Part shown: positions 39,186 through 52,700 of the stretch, piece by piece
Layout of the letters: every line of letters begins with the position of its first letter
Numbering within the stretch: position 1 is the stretch's first letter
NCBI GenBank assembly: GCA_013397115.1
Contig: VWZW01004095.1
Coordinates: forward strand, 379,104-443,103
DNA length: 64,000 nt
Source of the DNA: Edolisoma coerulescens
Taxonomy: Eukaryota > Chordata > Aves > Passeriformes > Campephagidae
Reading direction: 5' to 3'
Program-made: the position numbers and the translations under genes
Notes under the pieces: generated by a model
What the model was told of the DNA's origin: nothing
Database searches by the model: none
The model's input: only the letters and a program-made list of their open reading frames with translations

Positions 39186-42100
39186 TTAGCCCTTATCTTC
39201 TGGGCTTCTACACCTTCTCAGTTTCTCACATCTCAGATGAGTAGTTTAACCACTGTTTTATGTGATGCTATCTGAAAGGTTAACACACTCATCTGAAGAT
39301 GAAGCAGAATACACAACCATCTGAAGTGCATTATAGTTTAATGAAAAATTGCAGCAGTAAGTGTAACACAAGTAACAAGTGTCTGAATCCAAAACATTAA
39401 ACTACAAAAGAGCTTAAATTTTTTTTTTTCAAATCTGATTCTTCTCCCTCCTTCACCCCTTAGTAGTTTTCCCAATGCAAAATTTTCCCACTAGCCATCA
39501 GTCTCTGGGAAACCATTTAAGAAAGAGAGGTGATAAGGGAAGAATGATTTGAGAATAAAATGTTTGCAGCAGAGAGTGAAAATTAGCTGATTTAATGCTT
39601 CAGTATGTAAACTAGCTCAGGCTTTGAAACAAATTCATTAGGGCAGGTTGACACAGTCCAAATGACAAGTGAGGGAAGTCCTCATGGTGACATTTCTCAT
39701 GGCTAGAACAGAGCAGCAGGTTAACCTGTTACTGAGGGATTAAGTGTTCATCAGTTACGTGCTGACATGTCTGAAAAACATTTGGCCCCTTTGTCTATGA
39801 TTCACTTTAATTCTGCCAGCCGTTTTTAACCCTAAAATGCCTAAGGCTGGGCTGTCCTCTCCCAGCTTTGAGAAATACTATGACACTAAATTTTATTACA
39901 GAATTTACTGTGGGCTTTAGAACACCAAACACTTTCAGTTTGTAAAATAACTCATTTTCATCTCTTGTTTTCAAATATATTTGGAGAGATTGTTTCTGAA
40001 GAAGACATGCCTGTCATCATGAACTAATGCAGTCAGTGGGGAATGCAGCCATTTGTATGTTAAGTTCTCATACTAAAAAAAGAGAAAGAATACGTAATTA
40101 AAATTTGATGAATAAAGATCCCATTCCTCCTCAACTACGGCATGAAGACAAAGGCAGATAGGAAGGGGGTACTGTGTAGAGTGTTTTGGCCAACCCTAAG
40201 TAGCTACTAGTAGAGGACCTTTTCTTTCTCTTTTCTTACCTAGTTTAATTTATTGGCATACCTGACTTTTATTTCCTGGATTTTTTTGTTGTGGTGGCAT
40301 TTTTTTTGGTTGGTTGTTTTGGGTTTTTGTTTGGTGGGGTGGGTTTTAAGCTTCTTTTCAGTGGTGAAATATAGGATAAAACATAAGAAATATGAATCAA
40401 ATTATGAACTTTACCAAAAGTTAACTCAAAAAAATATTACAAAAAAAGACAGAGCTCGTGAAAACCACAACCCACCAGTCCTTAGTTATGAGGAGCTGCA
40501 ACCTTTACAAATCTTTTGGCTGAAATGGAGCGTAGAAGAGATCAGACCAGAACTCAGACTCGCTAAGGAATTTCTCCATTCCACAGGCTTTGTCATCAGT
40601 CATCTACAGACCCTTTCCCCTATATCCTGAAAATTTTTCTTGCATTTTGCAGATTTTAGAAACCTCTGCTATATGACCAGTATTGAGATAGATTGCAAAT
40701 CTGACCAGCAAGGTTGCCAGTTACCTTGCTCAGAACAGAACACTCTATCTAGTTTTGATTGACACTCTTGCAGAAGCTCTCCACTCTGGATATTGTTATC
40801 AGAAAAATTGAAGTGGCAGTGCAAGACAGATGGCTGAGATACAACTTGCTGCTGCTTCAGGACTGTGAACAAGGTTGCCTGGCAAGTTCACTGTTGCTGG
40901 GTATGGGATGCTGCAAAAGAGTGTAAGTTCTGTTACTTTTGGAATGTTTTTTCTCTGGAAAACAGATTTTCTGATTTAATCTTGTAGAGAAAAGGTCAAA
41001 GGGATTATGTGTTGAAGAAGATATTTTCTGAGTTATGCAAACACACAGGGCTGCTGCTATCTAACAGGGTGGTCACTTTAGCAGAGATAACACACTTTAT
41101 CTGAACTCAAGCACACTTCCTGATAAAGTGGGCTGTACAGCTGCTAGGTGATATTTACAATAGATTGATTTAATAAGAAAGAGGAAAGACTTTTTTTTTT
41201 TTTTGTTATTTCTACTTGGGCTGGAAAGCTAAGAATGACTTCAAGCCAAGAGACTCCCAGCTTCTCAGTATACTTAACTCAAACCATGAGTGTCCACTAA
41301 TATTTGCCTCTGATATTAATCTCCAGATTCCCAGTATAATAGTTCACCAATTCAATTAAAACACATGCACATTCTGATTTCAATCTTGTATTTGCTAGAA
41401 CATTGACCAGCTTAGTTGGGTTTTTTTGAAGCGCAAAAATCAAATTATTTTCCACAATGCTTATGCTCATTACACTCTGTAAGACTCTTTTCTAAAGATC
41501 CTGAGATACATTTGTTTTAAAATATTCTTTCCTAATATTCCTGCATCAGGAACACCTGGTCTTGTCATACCTACCCTTAGCAAAGGCTCCCTTCTTTTTT
41601 TTATTGACAGGGAGAGGTATTGTAAACTATGCCTGTATGAATTTAATATTAAGACTCATATTTACAGCTGTCTGCATTCCCAAACCTCCTTCATTCAATC
41701 TATATAATGGAAATAACATCCTTCAGGGTGACGGAATGTAAGCAAAATCAGTAAGTTATCTATTGCTCCTGGGCAATGTCCTTGTATTAAACATCAAATC
41801 TGATCAATGAAAGGTAAGAGTCCTTCATTAGTTGCTACAGACTTCTAGTAAGTGTCTGGATAGGAAATAAAATATTTATCTTAAATCTTCATCAGCCATA
41901 AGATGACCTGCAATAGGCTTGAGTAGTGCAGATGTGAAAAGAGTACTGCAAAACTACTTTGGAAACAACCAAGGATATGGAGCTGTGGTTGTATGAAAAA
42001 AAAACCCAAAGCACATCTGAGATTGTGGAGACATTTATTTTCCCTCACTAACTATATGATCAGACTTTCCAAATATTTGCATCTGGAAGCTGAAAGCGAA

Positions 42101-45100
42101 ATAAGATAAAAAAATAGGTTAAATGGGTCAACAGGAACCTTCAGTGATACTCAGAATTACTCAGGCTGATAGGTAATTCCAAAGACATTAAAATCTCTTT
42201 TTTATGTTTATTGCTTTTCAGTGCCCAGTGTTTCTCTTTATCATTTGCATTAAGGTAAATTCCTCATTATTTGCATTATGGTACCACTATCTACTGTGTC
42301 TTTCTCGTACTTCTGCTTTTTTTTCTGCAAGTCCTGCTTTAGGCAGCTGGGACTTGCCGCCATCAGAAACTGTTCCACTTTTGCTATGAACTTGAAGGCA
42401 CTGGTAAGACTTGGCCTTCCTCTCTTTCTCCTGCCTGCCATCTTCAAGGAATAAAAGACTCACATTCTTTCTTGGTCTTTTCTTTCTACTCCCTGACGTC
42501 CACTGGCAGGTCGACCTCCAAGTGAGTAAAAAGGCAGAGAGAGTTGTTTACACATTAGTCCTGTACCTCTTATTCTTCCTCCCAAGAAGAGTTCTCCAGT
42601 AAGCAGCCTATGGTTCTGTTAATGAGCTTTTATTCATCAAGAAGTTGTAGCCTCTGGCATTTTAAAGAAATTTCACTGGATTCCTGCAGTACTGATGCCA
42701 GCTATAGATGGAATTTATAAACTTACATGGGAAGTGCTAAAGGAGAGTTTTTGACGTGACACTGAACTACCTTTTTACACACAAAACTCATAGTTCTTTA
42801 AGTTTAATTTATTTTATATTTTCTTGTCTTTTTTTTCTTTTATTATTCCTTTTACAAACTCCATGCCTTTGCAAAACCTATTGCCACAACGTTTTGTCTC
42901 CAGGTCCCAAATTATTCCAGGTCTTCTCCATTTCTTAGCAGAATATCAGTTTTTTATACTTGCCCTTCCCCCTCAAAACTCGACAGTACACTGGCTGTGT
43001 GAATTTCCTAGAGAATTATCTAGTCTTTTTCCACCCCCCACCCCTTGGACATGTCTAAATATTTTGGGTTTTTTTCCTGACTGATCCTGGACATGACTGT
43101 ATACCAGAGGGTTCATTTCTAATTTTGATTTCTGGGGCTATCCAAAAGGTACTTCAAAATCCAGTTTGCACCTCAGCTCAACAAATATACATCTACATGT
43201 TATATTTCCTATAAATCAGCTATACATACTTAGGCCAATGTTTATGCTAAGCCTTTCATTTCTGTAATATGTTGGTAGGAAGAAAAGAAACATCGAGAAG
43301 CTATCTTAGAGTGATCTGAAGCAACTCATTGAAGTCGAGTTTTCTTGAAGACCTTAGTAATGAAAATCACAAACAGCTTCTGTGCACTAAACAACACCAA
43401 ATGCTTGCCCTGAAGCTCTAAGGAATCATGGAAACAGTTCTTCTGTGCATTTCCCAGTATTGATCCATAAGAATTTTCATGCTTTCAATTTTGCATAATT
43501 CTCAGGTTGAAATGAACTCAGAGCATGCAATGTGAAACTCAGCCAAAAATTCTGCTTTCCATAATTCCAGCTCAAAACCATATATCAGCCTGACTTCTCT
43601 CAAAGAAGTTTTCACAAAAGGCATGCAAGCATTGACCAACCCCATGCTGGATTCCAAATTTGTAATATGGTTTTGGTTTCATTGTAAACATTTTGCATAA
43701 CTTTGGTTTTCTATATTAAAATGGTTTATGAGGTCTTCAGAGGGGTCTAAAGGAAGAAAAAGCAAAATTAAGTCCCCTGTCAAAAGGTTCATAAGGTCCT
43801 TCATAATCTTTGGACCCCAAAGTCACACTGGCTCCACAGCTCAGTTCCGATATTAATAATTTTTGAGAAATCTGCAGCTGAACTTCTGGGTTTTACAGCA
43901 GATATTGCACGTCTCTTCCAGAACAAATGATTTTCCAACACCATTCACATGATTAACTACCTCACAAGCAGTTCTACATAGTCCTATCACTCCGGCATGA
44001 AGCCTTTACCTGTCTGAGTATTCATGCAGAAAACATCCAGAGGAAAGGTACCTTGCTAGTGGGTTAAGGACCTCTTGAAAGAAATCCTGATGCACAGACC
44101 ATATGGATGTAGAAAGAGCAGCATAACTCTGAGTTCAGAGATTTATAACTGAAAGGTCATTAGAGAGGCTATGCCTTTCCTACAATTTTATCTAAGCTGC
44201 TTAACAGCTTGCAGCTGTACCTGCAAGTATCCTACAGAGCTGGGAGCTTCCCGGACTACCTTGGCTCTATCTGCTCTTTGCAACACTTAAAAATCCAAAC
44301 AACACATTAAACCCAACAATTTTCTTGGATGCATAGCACGAGAGTTCAAACTATCAGTTAAGTGGCTGCTCTCAGCCATATTCAACAGCAGTTATACATT
44401 TCTGAAAGCAAGTTGAAGAGGTTTGCTTGACCTTCTCTGCACATAAACTGACTTACTTCAGTTTGAAGAGAAAAGAATGAAGAATAAGGTCTCAGACAAA
44501 ATTATGACTAGGCCTGAGAGTCTGTTTGAGAAACTACTATATATCAGCTATTAGATATAACCTTCCATGAAACGGTACTGTTTTACTGTGATATATTTGC
44601 AGGATCATCAAAGTGAGGTTCAGATCAGGACTTAAATACATGTATTTGTGTGGATACCTTTGCTACTTTTGTTTCTGGAAAAGATAAGTACACATCAGTA
44701 GGAAACCCATGAGCAATTGCAGCATATGAATTTTGTGTTGCTATACCTAAGGCTCTAGCTAGGTAGAGCTAATTTTTGAGAAAATTAGTCCTAGCATTTG
44801 AAGAGGGAAGGAGTTAGAGAATTTTGATGCAGGAGGACCATGGAGAACTTGTCATGCCACAAGTGACATGTTCAAAGAGAGTCCTCACCTGCTCACTGGG
44901 CACTTGTGAAGCCTTGAATGCATGCAGAAGCCACAGCTCTCTAGAAGGATGATTTTAGCAATCCTCAAGGTAGGGGTTGGCTCACAGTGGCTAGGTGGCC
45001 AGTCTCTAATTCTCTATCCTATGTTCTGTTGCTGTGTAAGCATGTCACATTTTTCAGCTGGGCTTTGCTGCAATTGTTCCTTCTGTAGAACATGCATTAA

Positions 45101-46198
45101 GCTCTTCAGTGGAAAAGGGATGTTGTAAAGCTGACTGAAATTTGTCGCAGTGTTTTGCTATTGATAAGTGGTGTCAGAAGAGTGTGAAGTGATGCTAGAT
45201 ATGCCTCTTAGCTCTTCAGAGCTGGAGAGGCGTTTGGGGCTTGATGTGTCTAGCTACCTATTCACTCTTCAGTATTTAATCAAGACAGAGTTATTGACTT
45301 AAAAATCTAAAACAAACTTTAGACGAGGAAGTTGGACTAAGGCAAATAAACAAATGCATTTGAAATTCCCAGAATGAAGGTATTAAGGAGAAAAAAATGC
45401 TGAGAAGGAAGTCTTTTCTCCCAGCTGTGCTTTCTCATGTCAGGTGAGTTCACACTCTGGTTTGACTTTAAGTGGTCGTAAAAAATCTTCAGCATAAACA
45501 GTATATTTAACAAAGATAGAAGTGGCCTCATTAGATGTGCAGTAGCTTCTCAGAGAAGGACTGGTTACTCTTCCTAGTGGATGTGCTGCAGACACATTCC
45601 AACTCTCTGATGTCAGTAGCAGCTGCACCAAGAGCTTTGCTGGTGTGCGGCATGGCTTATTTGCCAGAACTTGTCAGATAAGAAAATAAACTTATTTCAG
45701 CAACTGTGAGTTATTCCATTTAAAGAAAATCCTCTTGGGCTCTGGTGTCAGGATTCTGTGAAAATCTTGTCTCATGATTCTCTTTCCAAAATTTAGGCTG
45801 ACTTTGATTCAGACTTTTTGAGGCACTGACAGCATGCCTATGTAACTGAGGAGAATTTAGCCTACAAGATTTAGCTCCGTTTATCATTTTTTCTCCAAGA
45901 AATTACTACTTCAGTGTCTTGCATAAAAATTGCAGACCAAGCTATGTTCTGTTCTCAGACCAACTTTACACACACATAGATACTAAACATTTTTAGACTT
46001 TTCACTATCCAGTTACGTAACCCCAGTACTTTCCCATATAAAAGTACAATACGTTTTAATGCTTCCCGCGAGACTCCCTGAGATCTTTGAAGTCTTTTTT
46101 TGATGAAGACCTCTCTTCCTGCTAGTTGTTCTGAGCTTCCTCCAAATACCATCTTCTCTTTCACAGAAATCAAAATTAGTCTTCTTGAGACCTTTATA
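39186..46198. other. Non-coding unique sequence, no gene seen
   Basis: Seven kilobases of AT-rich DNA. It contains a T/G tract (40281-40347), which explains the Trp/Phe/Val-rich start of a 125-codon plus-strand frame at 40253-40630, and a poly(T) run near 41190-41204. Other frames are short. No recognised mobile element until the CR1 copy at its end. Confidence 0.65.
40281..40347. repeat. T/G-rich simple tract
   Basis: Runs of T broken by G, GG or GGGG (TTGGTTGGTTGTTTTGGG-like), interrupted once by CA. Reverse-complement counterpart of the A/C tracts at 1464 and 49571. Confidence 0.75.
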
Positions 46199-46750
46199 AA
46201 ATCATGGAATGGTTTTGGTTAGGAGAGACCTTAAAAATCTTCTAGTTCCATACTCCCTGGCATGGGCAGGGAACCTTTCACTAGACCAGGTTACTCAGAG
46301 CCCCATCCAGCCTGGTCTTCAACACCTCCAGGGATAGGGCATCCACAAAACTTCTCTGGGCAACCTGCCAGTACTTCACCGCTCTCACAGTAAGGAATTT
46401 CTTCCTAATGTCTTACCTAAACTAGTGTCCTTCAGCTTAATCCCATTTCCCTTTGTCCCATGCATGAGACATGCCCTTGAGAAAAGTCCCTCCCAAGCCT
46501 TCTTGTATCTCCCTTCAGCACTGGCAGGCTGCTATAATCTCTTCCAAGAGCATTTTCTTCTCCAGGCTGAACAACTCCAGCTCTCCCAGACTGTCTTCAT
46601 AGAAGAGGCATTCCAGCCTTGTGATCAACGTAGCAACCCTCCTCTGGACTCATTCCAACAGGTCAATGTCTTTCTTGTGTTTCTGGGGACCCAAGAGCTG
46701 GATGCAGTACTCCAGGTGGAATCTCACAAGAGTAAAGCAGGACTTTCTTC
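46199..46750 (-). mobile_element. CR1 LINE 3'-end fragment, minus strand
   Basis: Antisense CR1 starting with its 3' end at the left. Landmarks on the plus strand are ATCATGGAATGGTTTTGG, CATGGGCAGGGAACC, CACTAGACCAGGTTACTCAG, AACACCTCCAGGGATAGGGC, CTTCTCTGGGCAACCTGCC, AATTTCTTCCTAATGTCTTA, CTTCTCCAGGCTGAACAACTC, CCCTCCTCTGGACTCATTCC, and AGAGCTGGATGCAGTACTCC. It stops near 46750, where similarity fades, so the 5' part of the element is missing. The 111-codon plus-strand frame at 46425-46760 is simply antisense CR1 and not a gene. Confidence 0.95.
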
Positions 46751-47527
46751 CGTTACCTAATTAAGCATCAGTCAGCTTGGACTAAACTGATGATTGACTC
46801 CCTGACATCCATTTCCCACTTTCTGAGGGACTTGTGAATATTCATCTATCCTCTGCCTTTGTCTGTTGCTCCCAAATACTTCTATGTTAGCTCTTACTCA
46901 AAACTGCTTTGTCTTGAGGGATCAGACTCCCTGCAGTCCTTATCTGAAGCTCAAAAACTTTTCTTCAGAAGTGTGACAACAAACCTGTGCCTTTCATACA
47001 CGCTGAAGTTTTGGAGGCCTCAAATCTAAAGTCGGTGGTAGTAAAGGCTGGAAAGGTTCCCTGAGCTGCATAAATGTTAACAATGTATTTTCAATACAAA
47101 AGAGGGATGTTTTGTTCTTTTGCATCAGAAAATATCAGGTGACAAATATAGCAGAGACCATCTATTTTATGCAAAAAAATGGGTGTGGAATTCTGTTTAA
47201 AAGAGACTTAATAGTAATTCTGGGACCCAACATAGTGTGGCATACATGCTTTCATATTCAGAAAAATGTGTCCACTGCCAGTAAAGCCAGTATCAATGAG
47301 GCAGGTAATACACATAAAACAGAAAATACAGAGAACAATGGTAGGGAAATGTTAAATACATACGAGCCTGCAGGAAGCAGTACCTTGTTAAAAGCCCAGT
47401 CATACAGCCCCAAAAAATTTAGCCAGAAACACTGGTGTTCCCTCACTTCCTCCATGATGAAATCAACATAATCACAGCTTGCCATTATTCTTTTGCAGAA
47501 AAAAAAAGTTAATCTTTGGAAAGAAGC
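46751..47527. other. Non-coding sequence, no gene seen
   Basis: The first 200 bases after the CR1 fragment might be a more diverged continuation, but I could not align them confidently. The 119-codon plus-strand frame at 47112-47471 is Lys/Asn/Thr-rich and has no recognisable domain. Confidence 0.55.
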
Positions 47528-47657
47528 AAAGAGAGGAGAGAAGAGAGGAGGAAGAGAAGAGAAGAGAAGAGAAGAGAAGAGAAGAGAAGAGAAGAGAAGA
47601 GAAGAGAAGAGAAGAGAAGAGAAGAGAAGAGAAGAGAAGAGAAGAGAAGAGAAGAGA
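47528..47657. repeat. GAAGA pentanucleotide microsatellite in a 130-base pure purine tract
   Basis: A perfect (GAAGA)n array runs from 47551 to 47657, about 21 units. It is preceded by degenerate A/G units from 47528, so the plus strand is uninterrupted purine for 130 bases. The Arg/Glu/Lys repeat peptides seen in three frames here are artefacts of the array. Confidence 0.97.
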
Positions 47658-49570
47658 TATCTGTGTGGGAACTGGTACCCAAAGGTGAAACTTTTCCTTC
47701 TTGTGGAGATTGTGATAAATAGAGTTAACTTTAAAATATATTTATCTCTTTTACATTTTAAAAAATTTTTCCATTAAATGCATTAAGAGTACATTTTTTT
47801 GAGACTTTTTTTTTTCACTTTTTTATCTCCATCACTTCTGTTTTTTTAAATTTACAGTGTATAAAAATATGTATTTCTCATCTTCTCTTTCAGTGTGTTT
47901 TTATTGTCCACGAAGAGGAGATGTTTCAAAGAGAAAGGAGAACAAAAGAATGCAATTTAAAACAATAGTAACTCGATTGTTCCTGTTACACTTGAAATTT
48001 AACAAGCTAAGTTAAAAAGGTGAGAGAACAAAAAAGCCTTTCATAACCGGAGATAAAACGTAATTACAACAGGATCAACTTTCAATATTTTAGTCAATTC
48101 TAATCCCCGTATAGTAGATCCAAGATAAAAACAACTTGAACTCACAGAGTCCAACCTGCAGACCCTACATGCCTAATCCATATTTTTATCCAGTGTTACA
48201 GTTCTTCAGCAGGTATGTTCCAGCAGGTTAAATGCTTAGCTGATCCATTGCTAGCCTTCAGCAAACAGGTTATCTAAGCAAAAAGATCCAAGAGTACTTT
48301 GATATGGAAGCTGTCATACAGTTTGACTGAGACCATAGTACATCTCATTTTAATTTTAAAAGAGAACACAGAGGCAAGAAGCAAAGAGTCTGCTGGGACT
48401 GGTTCTAGCCCATTTGAACTCAAATTAGCAGAAAAGCCTCTGTGTGATTAACTTTTCCTTTGCTGTGATTGCTTCCCTATGCCTGTTCAGGTGTGCAGTC
48501 TCAGGGTAGAGGAAAGGGTTTATCTCAAACACTTCATTGTTAGCAAGGTTCAGGCAAGGAATGGGGTGCTTGTACGAGGAACATCCCTCAACCCTAACAC
48601 TTGAAATTCTCATTTCTCACTCACGTTGTGGAGTTGGAAATGTCAGAAAGAGAAGGAGAGAGGTACTGGTTTAGGGCAGGTATTTGAGGAGTGGCTCCTC
48701 TCCCTGGGGAGTGGCTGACCTGAATTTGTAACATGCTGAGCCCTAGGCTTTCTGAGTCTGAAAATTAGTTTCTTGTACCTGGAACCCAAATAAGACCAGC
48801 CTACCACTGCAGGAGCTGGCTTGACTCTTTCTTTTACTACTGGATTTCTCTTTGGAAAAAGGTCTCACCAGCAACTACTGGAGAGACCACAGAGAGTGGT
48901 TAGGATTCTGTAAGGCCCAAATCCAATGAACATAAAAGATCACCAAATGTACCCTGCTGTAAGGCTCAGCTAGGACAGTCCCTCACTGTCTGAACAAACG
49001 CTTGGAACAGCAGCCCAGCTTTGCAAAACAAGATCCTTAGGACACAAGGATCAGTGACAAGCTCAAGCTGACATTTTATTTCAGCTGTTACTTCTTTTCT
49101 GCTTTCTGTCACTCCAGGAGTCCCTGCTGGCCAGACTTAAAATAAACTTTTTTGTCTCCCGAAAAATTAATGACATTCCCGAAGAAAGCAGGTTAGTTGA
49201 GAAAGCACTATCAAGTCCAAAAAATAAACAGGAAAGTATTATTAAGAGAAAAATAATCTTTAAGAGAAACTGATTTAATGATTAACAGCTCTACTTTACC
49301 ACAGACAGAATTCCTCCAGTGATATATGGGAACCCTCTGGGACTCTCCATTTTTACTAGATAATCCCTCCTGAATGATAAAATACTGCTATATCCCCTGC
49401 ACATCACCTTTTGCACTATACAGGCATTTTACTAATTGACCTCAAGAATAACTCCGGCCCAGATTATCTGAGGTGCGTGGATGCCTGGCTTCCAACAATA
49501 AAATAGAATTTTTGCTGTTTTGTGGGGGTTTTTTGAAATTTTTTTTCTAAGTTTGTCCTGGAGGCCTTAC
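47658..49570. other. Non-coding unique sequence, no gene seen
   Basis: AT-rich part to about 48.6 kb, then a mixed part to 49.14 kb. The latter ends with AATAAACTTTTTTGTCTCCC, a pattern seen near polyadenylation sites of LTRs, but no ends or TATA box could be assigned. The SOX-type inverted motif at 47961-47981 is listed separately. Confidence 0.55.
47961..47981. promoter_or_regulatory. Inverted pair of SOX-type motifs
   Basis: AACAAT and its reverse complement ATTGTT face each other across a 9-base spacer (AACAATAGTAACTCGATTGTT). AACAAT matches the HMG-box core bound by SOX proteins, and facing pairs can bind SOX dimers. A further AACAAAAG motif lies 20 bases upstream at 47941. Function is inferred only. 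Confidence 0.25.
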
Positions 49571-49710
49571 TCAACAAAAAAACCCCAACCAAACAAAAAC
49601 AAAAACAAAAACAAAAAAACCCAAAAACCCCAAACAAACAAACAAACAAACAAACTACCTAATAAAAAAAAATAAAAAGGAAACAAACAAAAAACCAAAC
49701 CAAATCAACT
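49571..49710. repeat. A/C-rich tract with CAAAAA and CAAA units
   Basis: Contains short perfect runs of CAAAAA (about 49592-49617) and CAAA (about 49631-49654) among imperfect ACCCC/AAAC units. The Cys/Phe/Val-rich minus-strand frame at 49464-49649 is a by-product. Confidence 0.85.
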
Positions 49711-52700
49711 ACTTCCCTCCGCCCCAAGAAAATCTCAACAACAGAGAGAAAAAAGCCCTGAGAATCAATATCTGCAGACCATACGTATTCTGTTACTCAT
49801 AATTCTGATGTTGCCCATTGTAGTGTGCATTTGTTTGATCACATAATTACCATTTTTTCGCAGTGCATCCAGTGCACCAGAACCAAAGGGAAACCCAGAC
49901 ATTTGAAATAACATTAGTTTTGTATTGACTATAAAAGGTCCTTTATACTCAAGGAAAGAACTTATTTTCTCCTAAACCCATCTTTTAGAAGACTCATACA
50001 ATGGGCAGACTAAAACTGCAGCCATGAAAGAACTTTAGTGCTTGGTATTTCTCGGCATAGCTCTCTAAGTTTTCCTCAACAGAAGTGAAAAGCAATAAAG
50101 ATTCACTTTTAAGTTACTTGAATCAGCATCAAATTAGGCACAGGATAAAGGCTGTGAAATGATTGTCAATACTTATAAATGCAACTATACTGTTAAAAGA
50201 GTTCCATCAAGTCCCAGGAACCTGTCAGGGAGAGGAAAAATGTTTTATTCACTCCTCTTCTAGAGGGGCGGGAATGAAATATGACAATTCATTTAATTAG
50301 TTAAAGTCAGAGACCAGAATCAGGGCAGATAACCTCTCCTATGCATAGCTCCAGTCAGCATTTGCACAGTTGTAGGTTTTTACATTAAGCTCAACCACGG
50401 GCCCAACCTGGGCTAACCACTCTATAGACAAAGCAGGAGAGAGCCTCTGCCTCAATGACTTTGAGGAAGAAAAGACAGTAAGACAAAGAATGAAGAATAA
50501 TCCTAACATTCCTTATTTTTTCCATTCATAATTCAAATATAAAAGAATTCAGCACTACTGATCAAATCTGCATAGAGTTCTCAGAAATCCCTGTCATAAC
50601 AGAAGGCTACCACCAAACTTCCTTACTTCATTTCTTTACTTCTTAGCTACTTTAATTCTTTACTCCTTCACTTCTTTTCCAGTCTTCAAAATACATCTTT
50701 CTGGAGGTATGCAAATACATCATAACTACATGATGACACCATGGCACATGGGCCATGGCTGAACAGGACTGGGCAGCCAGTGGGAGAGTACGGGGGTTAG
50801 TCAGGAATACTGAGTCACACAGCACACATCCTTCTGTAACCTGTTGTTTCCATCTGGTTTTTATCTTCCAGATGATAAACAACACATAACATGAAAAACA
50901 CAGGCTAGATGGTGCGACTACTAAATCTTTGTCACATTCAGATTTCTGGAATTCACATCTTCGCATGTAGACCGCCTTCTCAATTCCCATCAAACCACTT
51001 CTTATGACCCTTGCAACCCTGCTTCCTGGTTGTTTTTTTTTTTTCCTCCTGAACTCCCTGGAGGAATAGATTGCCACTACCCAGAAAAGGGATGAAGTAA
51101 GCAGGAGAATGTCAAAGTTGTCTTGTATGCAGTAAAAAAATGCATACGGTCAGGATGTGACTTGAAGAGATTTCATAACTTACAATTTTTCCCAGTGGCT
51201 GGAGGTGGGTGAGTCACACTGATACCTGACTGGTGGTTGACATGAAAAGTAAAGGATGCTCCTAATAGCCAGGTCAGCAAAATCAGCAGCTGTCTGCATA
51301 AATACCCTTTAAAGTACCATCAAATACTATTAAAGAACTCAAGGAATGAACCTGTGACTGATTTGGTCTGAGCCTCACTCTCCAAGACTGACCTAAAACT
51401 GAGGCATTTAGCTTGCAAACCTGATGCTAGAGAGGAGTAAAGGGTGCTGTTTAGTTTGTCTCTAATCCCACACAGCAAAGGACAGAGACAGAGATATAGA
51501 TGAGCTTGCTGCTTGTTTAGAAGAGCTCTTGCCTGCATGCATGCTTGCAGGGACAAGAAAAGCCTGTCAGATGCAATGACAGCTAGTTTTATCCTGTCTG
51601 TGAAAGGATTTGAGAGTTTCGGAAGAGGCAGGAAAGCTACAAAGGGAAGGCATTTTCTCAATTTAATGATGAGTCAAGTGTCCTTCACCACAGTGCCTGT
51701 AAAACACCAAACCAGTTACGGCAGAGGACATTGATCCTCAGGAGGGACGTAATCATTTCACAGACCACAATTTAAAATGTTTCTGTTAGGACAGTGACAG
51801 CTCCTGAGCCCTGGCTGCTGTTTTGTGGCTTACAGATTTATGTGTATGTGCATGTCTGCATGCCCGTCTGCCCACCCACCCATCAATGCTTCTTCCAAGC
51901 TACTAACCTGTGAAAAAGAATGTCATCTGATGGCTAATCCCCATGGACTATTTCCTCCCAGTTCTGCCACATGCCTCTTGCCTATTTTGGTGTCCTACTT
52001 CTTTTTCAGAAGGTCATGCAGTCTGTGATCAATACTATCTTCTTCACAACACAGCAGCCCTCACAGTACACATTTTCTTTGGGGTTTTTGGTCCACTAAG
52101 TGCTGTGCTGGTCAAAACAAGGACAATGTCTTAGAAAAAAGATCGGGATGCAGTTTCTCATTTCAACAAGATACAGAAAGTCTTGTCTGTTACTGACAGA
52201 CATGGGTGAGCAAATTCTTCCTGTCTGAAGGGAGTCTGACAAGAAATTCATGGGACAAATTGAAGCTAACTACCAAGGCACGAAAATATGGATTTACAGC
52301 AATGAAAAGGAATGGTGTTTGACTGTGTATACCAGTGATATCTGAAGGATTCTTTTTAAGTGTAAAGCCCGACTAGGCATACTCTGTGACTTGGCCAAAT
52401 CGTGTGAAACACTAGTCACTATTTTTTGAAAAGAAAAGACAGGTTGTGAAAAAGTTGCTTCTTTCAAACAGAGAAATGATCTCCTAAGTCAAAACAAATT
52501 GCTTTCTCAGAGATACAGGGCAAAATTACTTTATGATCCAAGTAATGTAATTCTGATCCAGACTTGAATCTTCAGCTGGCCAGAGCATTCAGATCAGTAG
52601 TATTTGTTATGGAGATATTAACATATACAAGGACTCTGCCAACTTGTACCTTAAAATATTGATATTACATATGTGACAAGGACATGATGTACCACTTTTG

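Noticed and set aside
40253..40630. 125-codon plus-strand frame with hydrophobic start resembling a membrane segment
   Set aside because: The hydrophobic Trp/Phe/Val-rich part is translated from a T/G simple tract; the remainder shows no known domain.
46425..46760. 111-codon plus-strand open frame
   Set aside because: It lies wholly within the antisense strand of a clear CR1 fragment.
47479..47777. Three overlapping Arg/Glu/Lys-rich frames
   Set aside because: They are translations of the GAAGA microsatellite in three phases.
48640..49170. Possible third LTR suggested by AATAAACTTTTTTGTCTCCC
   Set aside because: No matching TG...CA ends, TATA box or family memory could be assigned, so a single polyadenylation-like word was not enough.
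50652..51077. 141-codon minus-strand frame
   Set aside because: Its start region is translated from a poly-T/C stretch and it has no recognisable family or splice context.
51320..51661. 113-codon minus-strand frame
   Set aside because: No recognisable domain, and an overlapping plus-strand frame of 73 codons is equally plausible; probably chance.
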